A stretch of DNA of 7,034 nucleotides from Spirochaetaceae bacterium (GTDB lineage: Bacteria > Spirochaetota > Spirochaetia > Treponematales > Breznakiellaceae), in assembly GCA_031284645.1 (NCBI GenBank), contig JAITXS010000112.1, positions 1-7,034 on the forward strand, read 5' to 3'. Shown here piece after piece: positions 6,611 through 7,034 of this stretch. Numbering within the stretch: position 1 is the first letter of the stretch; each line of letters starts with the position of its first letter. The notes under the pieces were generated by a model. That model made no database searches. It saw only the letters and a list, made by a program, of their open reading frames with translations, and was not told where the DNA came from. Position numbers and translations under genes: made by a program.

Positions 6611-7034
6611 ATGCCGAATCTTAAACTGATATTTTCTTTACTTGATAAGCGGGAAAAAAATCAGCTTGTCTTTGTTTTTTTGCTCTTACTCCTTATAGGA
6701 TTTATCGAACTAATCGGTGTCGGCTCATTGGGTCCCTTTATTTCGATTGTGTCAAACATTGAAATTATTCACACTAATCCTTATCTACAGAAGGCATATA
6801 CCTTTTTTAATTTTACATCGAATTCGCATTTTATCATTGCATTTGGTATAGTTGTTATTATTACCCTTACTGCAAGCAACCTATGCCTTGCGTTTATCAA
6901 TTATATTCTTTATTCATATACGGGTAAGCGAAATCATTCAATTGGGATGAGACTTCTCGAAAAATATTTAAGGCAGCCGTTTGTTTTTTTTCTAAATACC
7001 AATACCGCAACTTTGGCAAACAATATATTAGATG
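6611..7034 (+). CDS. ABC exporter, N-terminal membrane part (PglK-like flippase family), 3' end outside window
   Basis: An open frame of 141 codons runs from ATG 6611 off the right edge. Residues about 19-47 are strongly hydrophobic, with L-L-L-L-L-I-G-F-I-E-L-I-G-V-G-S-L-G-P-F, and about 73-102 form a second membrane segment; after it come R-N-H-S-I-G-M-R-L-L-E-K-Y-L and F-F-L-N-T-N-T. This is the usual layout of type IV ABC exporters with fused membrane and ATPase domains. The pattern 'IE..GV.S.GPFI...' with the short D-K-R-E-K-N start recalls PglK/WlaB, the lipid-linked oligosaccharide flippase. The ATPase half lies outside the window, so family membership is inferred from the first membrane segments only. 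The start lies 3 nt after the fusion gene's stop with only a weak GGA (6600-6602) ahead, suggesting translational coupling. Two sampled 60-nt stretches are about 28-35% G+C, lower than much of the phosphonate genes. Context suggests export of an AEP-bearing glycan or lipid intermediate. Confidence 0.78.
   Translation, partial: MPNLKLIFSLLDKREKNQLVFVFLLLLLIGFIELIGVGSLGPFISIVSNIEIIHTNPYLQKAYTFFNFTSNSHFIIAFGIVVIITLTASNLCLAFINYILYSYTGKRNHSIGMRLLEKYLRQPFVFFLNTNTATLANNILD

Overview
The window suggests an oral-type spirochaete, most likely a Treponema. The main clue is a single gene fusing a CTP-dependent nucleotidyltransferase to a 2-aminoethylphosphonate (AEP) transaminase, an architecture I know from Treponema denticola (PntC-AEPT). 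The moderate G+C, the signal-peptide-bearing beta-barrel protein and the tight same-strand packing fit this. Species cannot be fixed from the sequence alone.

All genes lie on the + strand. (1) 1-575: 3' part of aroB, 3-dehydroquinate synthase, cut by the window edge. (2) 593-2176: an outer-membrane, Omp85-like protein with a signal peptide, one POTRA-like domain and a beta-barrel. (3) 2189-3502: phosphoenolpyruvate mutase with an N-terminal cytidylyltransferase-like domain (Fom1-type architecture). (4) 3511-4659: phosphonopyruvate decarboxylase, ThDP-dependent. (5) 4657-4745: a compact 89-bp inverted-repeat element containing a terminator-like hairpin. (6) 4775-6607: the nucleotidyltransferase-AEP transaminase fusion. 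(7) 6611-7034: 5' part of an ABC exporter resembling glycan/lipid flippases (PglK-like), cut by the right edge.

Genes 3, 4 and 6 form a complete route: PEP to phosphonopyruvate (mutase), to phosphonoacetaldehyde (decarboxylase), to 2-aminoethylphosphonate (transaminase domain), to CMP-AEP (PntC domain). CMP-AEP is an activated head group that can be transferred to a lipid or glycan. The adjacent flippase-like ABC gene suggests a surface glycan or glycolipid decorated with AEP. The transferase that would use CMP-AEP is not in the window.

The least ordinary feature is the inverted-repeat element between the decarboxylase and the fusion gene. Its termini begin and end in TA, as expected for a TA-targeting (IS630/mariner-like) miniature element. 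Its left end supplies the stop codon of the decarboxylase gene. Removing the element in silico extends the decarboxylase by five codons to a tandem TGA-TAA placed 13 nt before the next start codon, which looks like an undisturbed operon junction. A second point of interest is the cytidylyltransferase-like domain of the mutase, whose HxGH motif is degenerate (HPGI).
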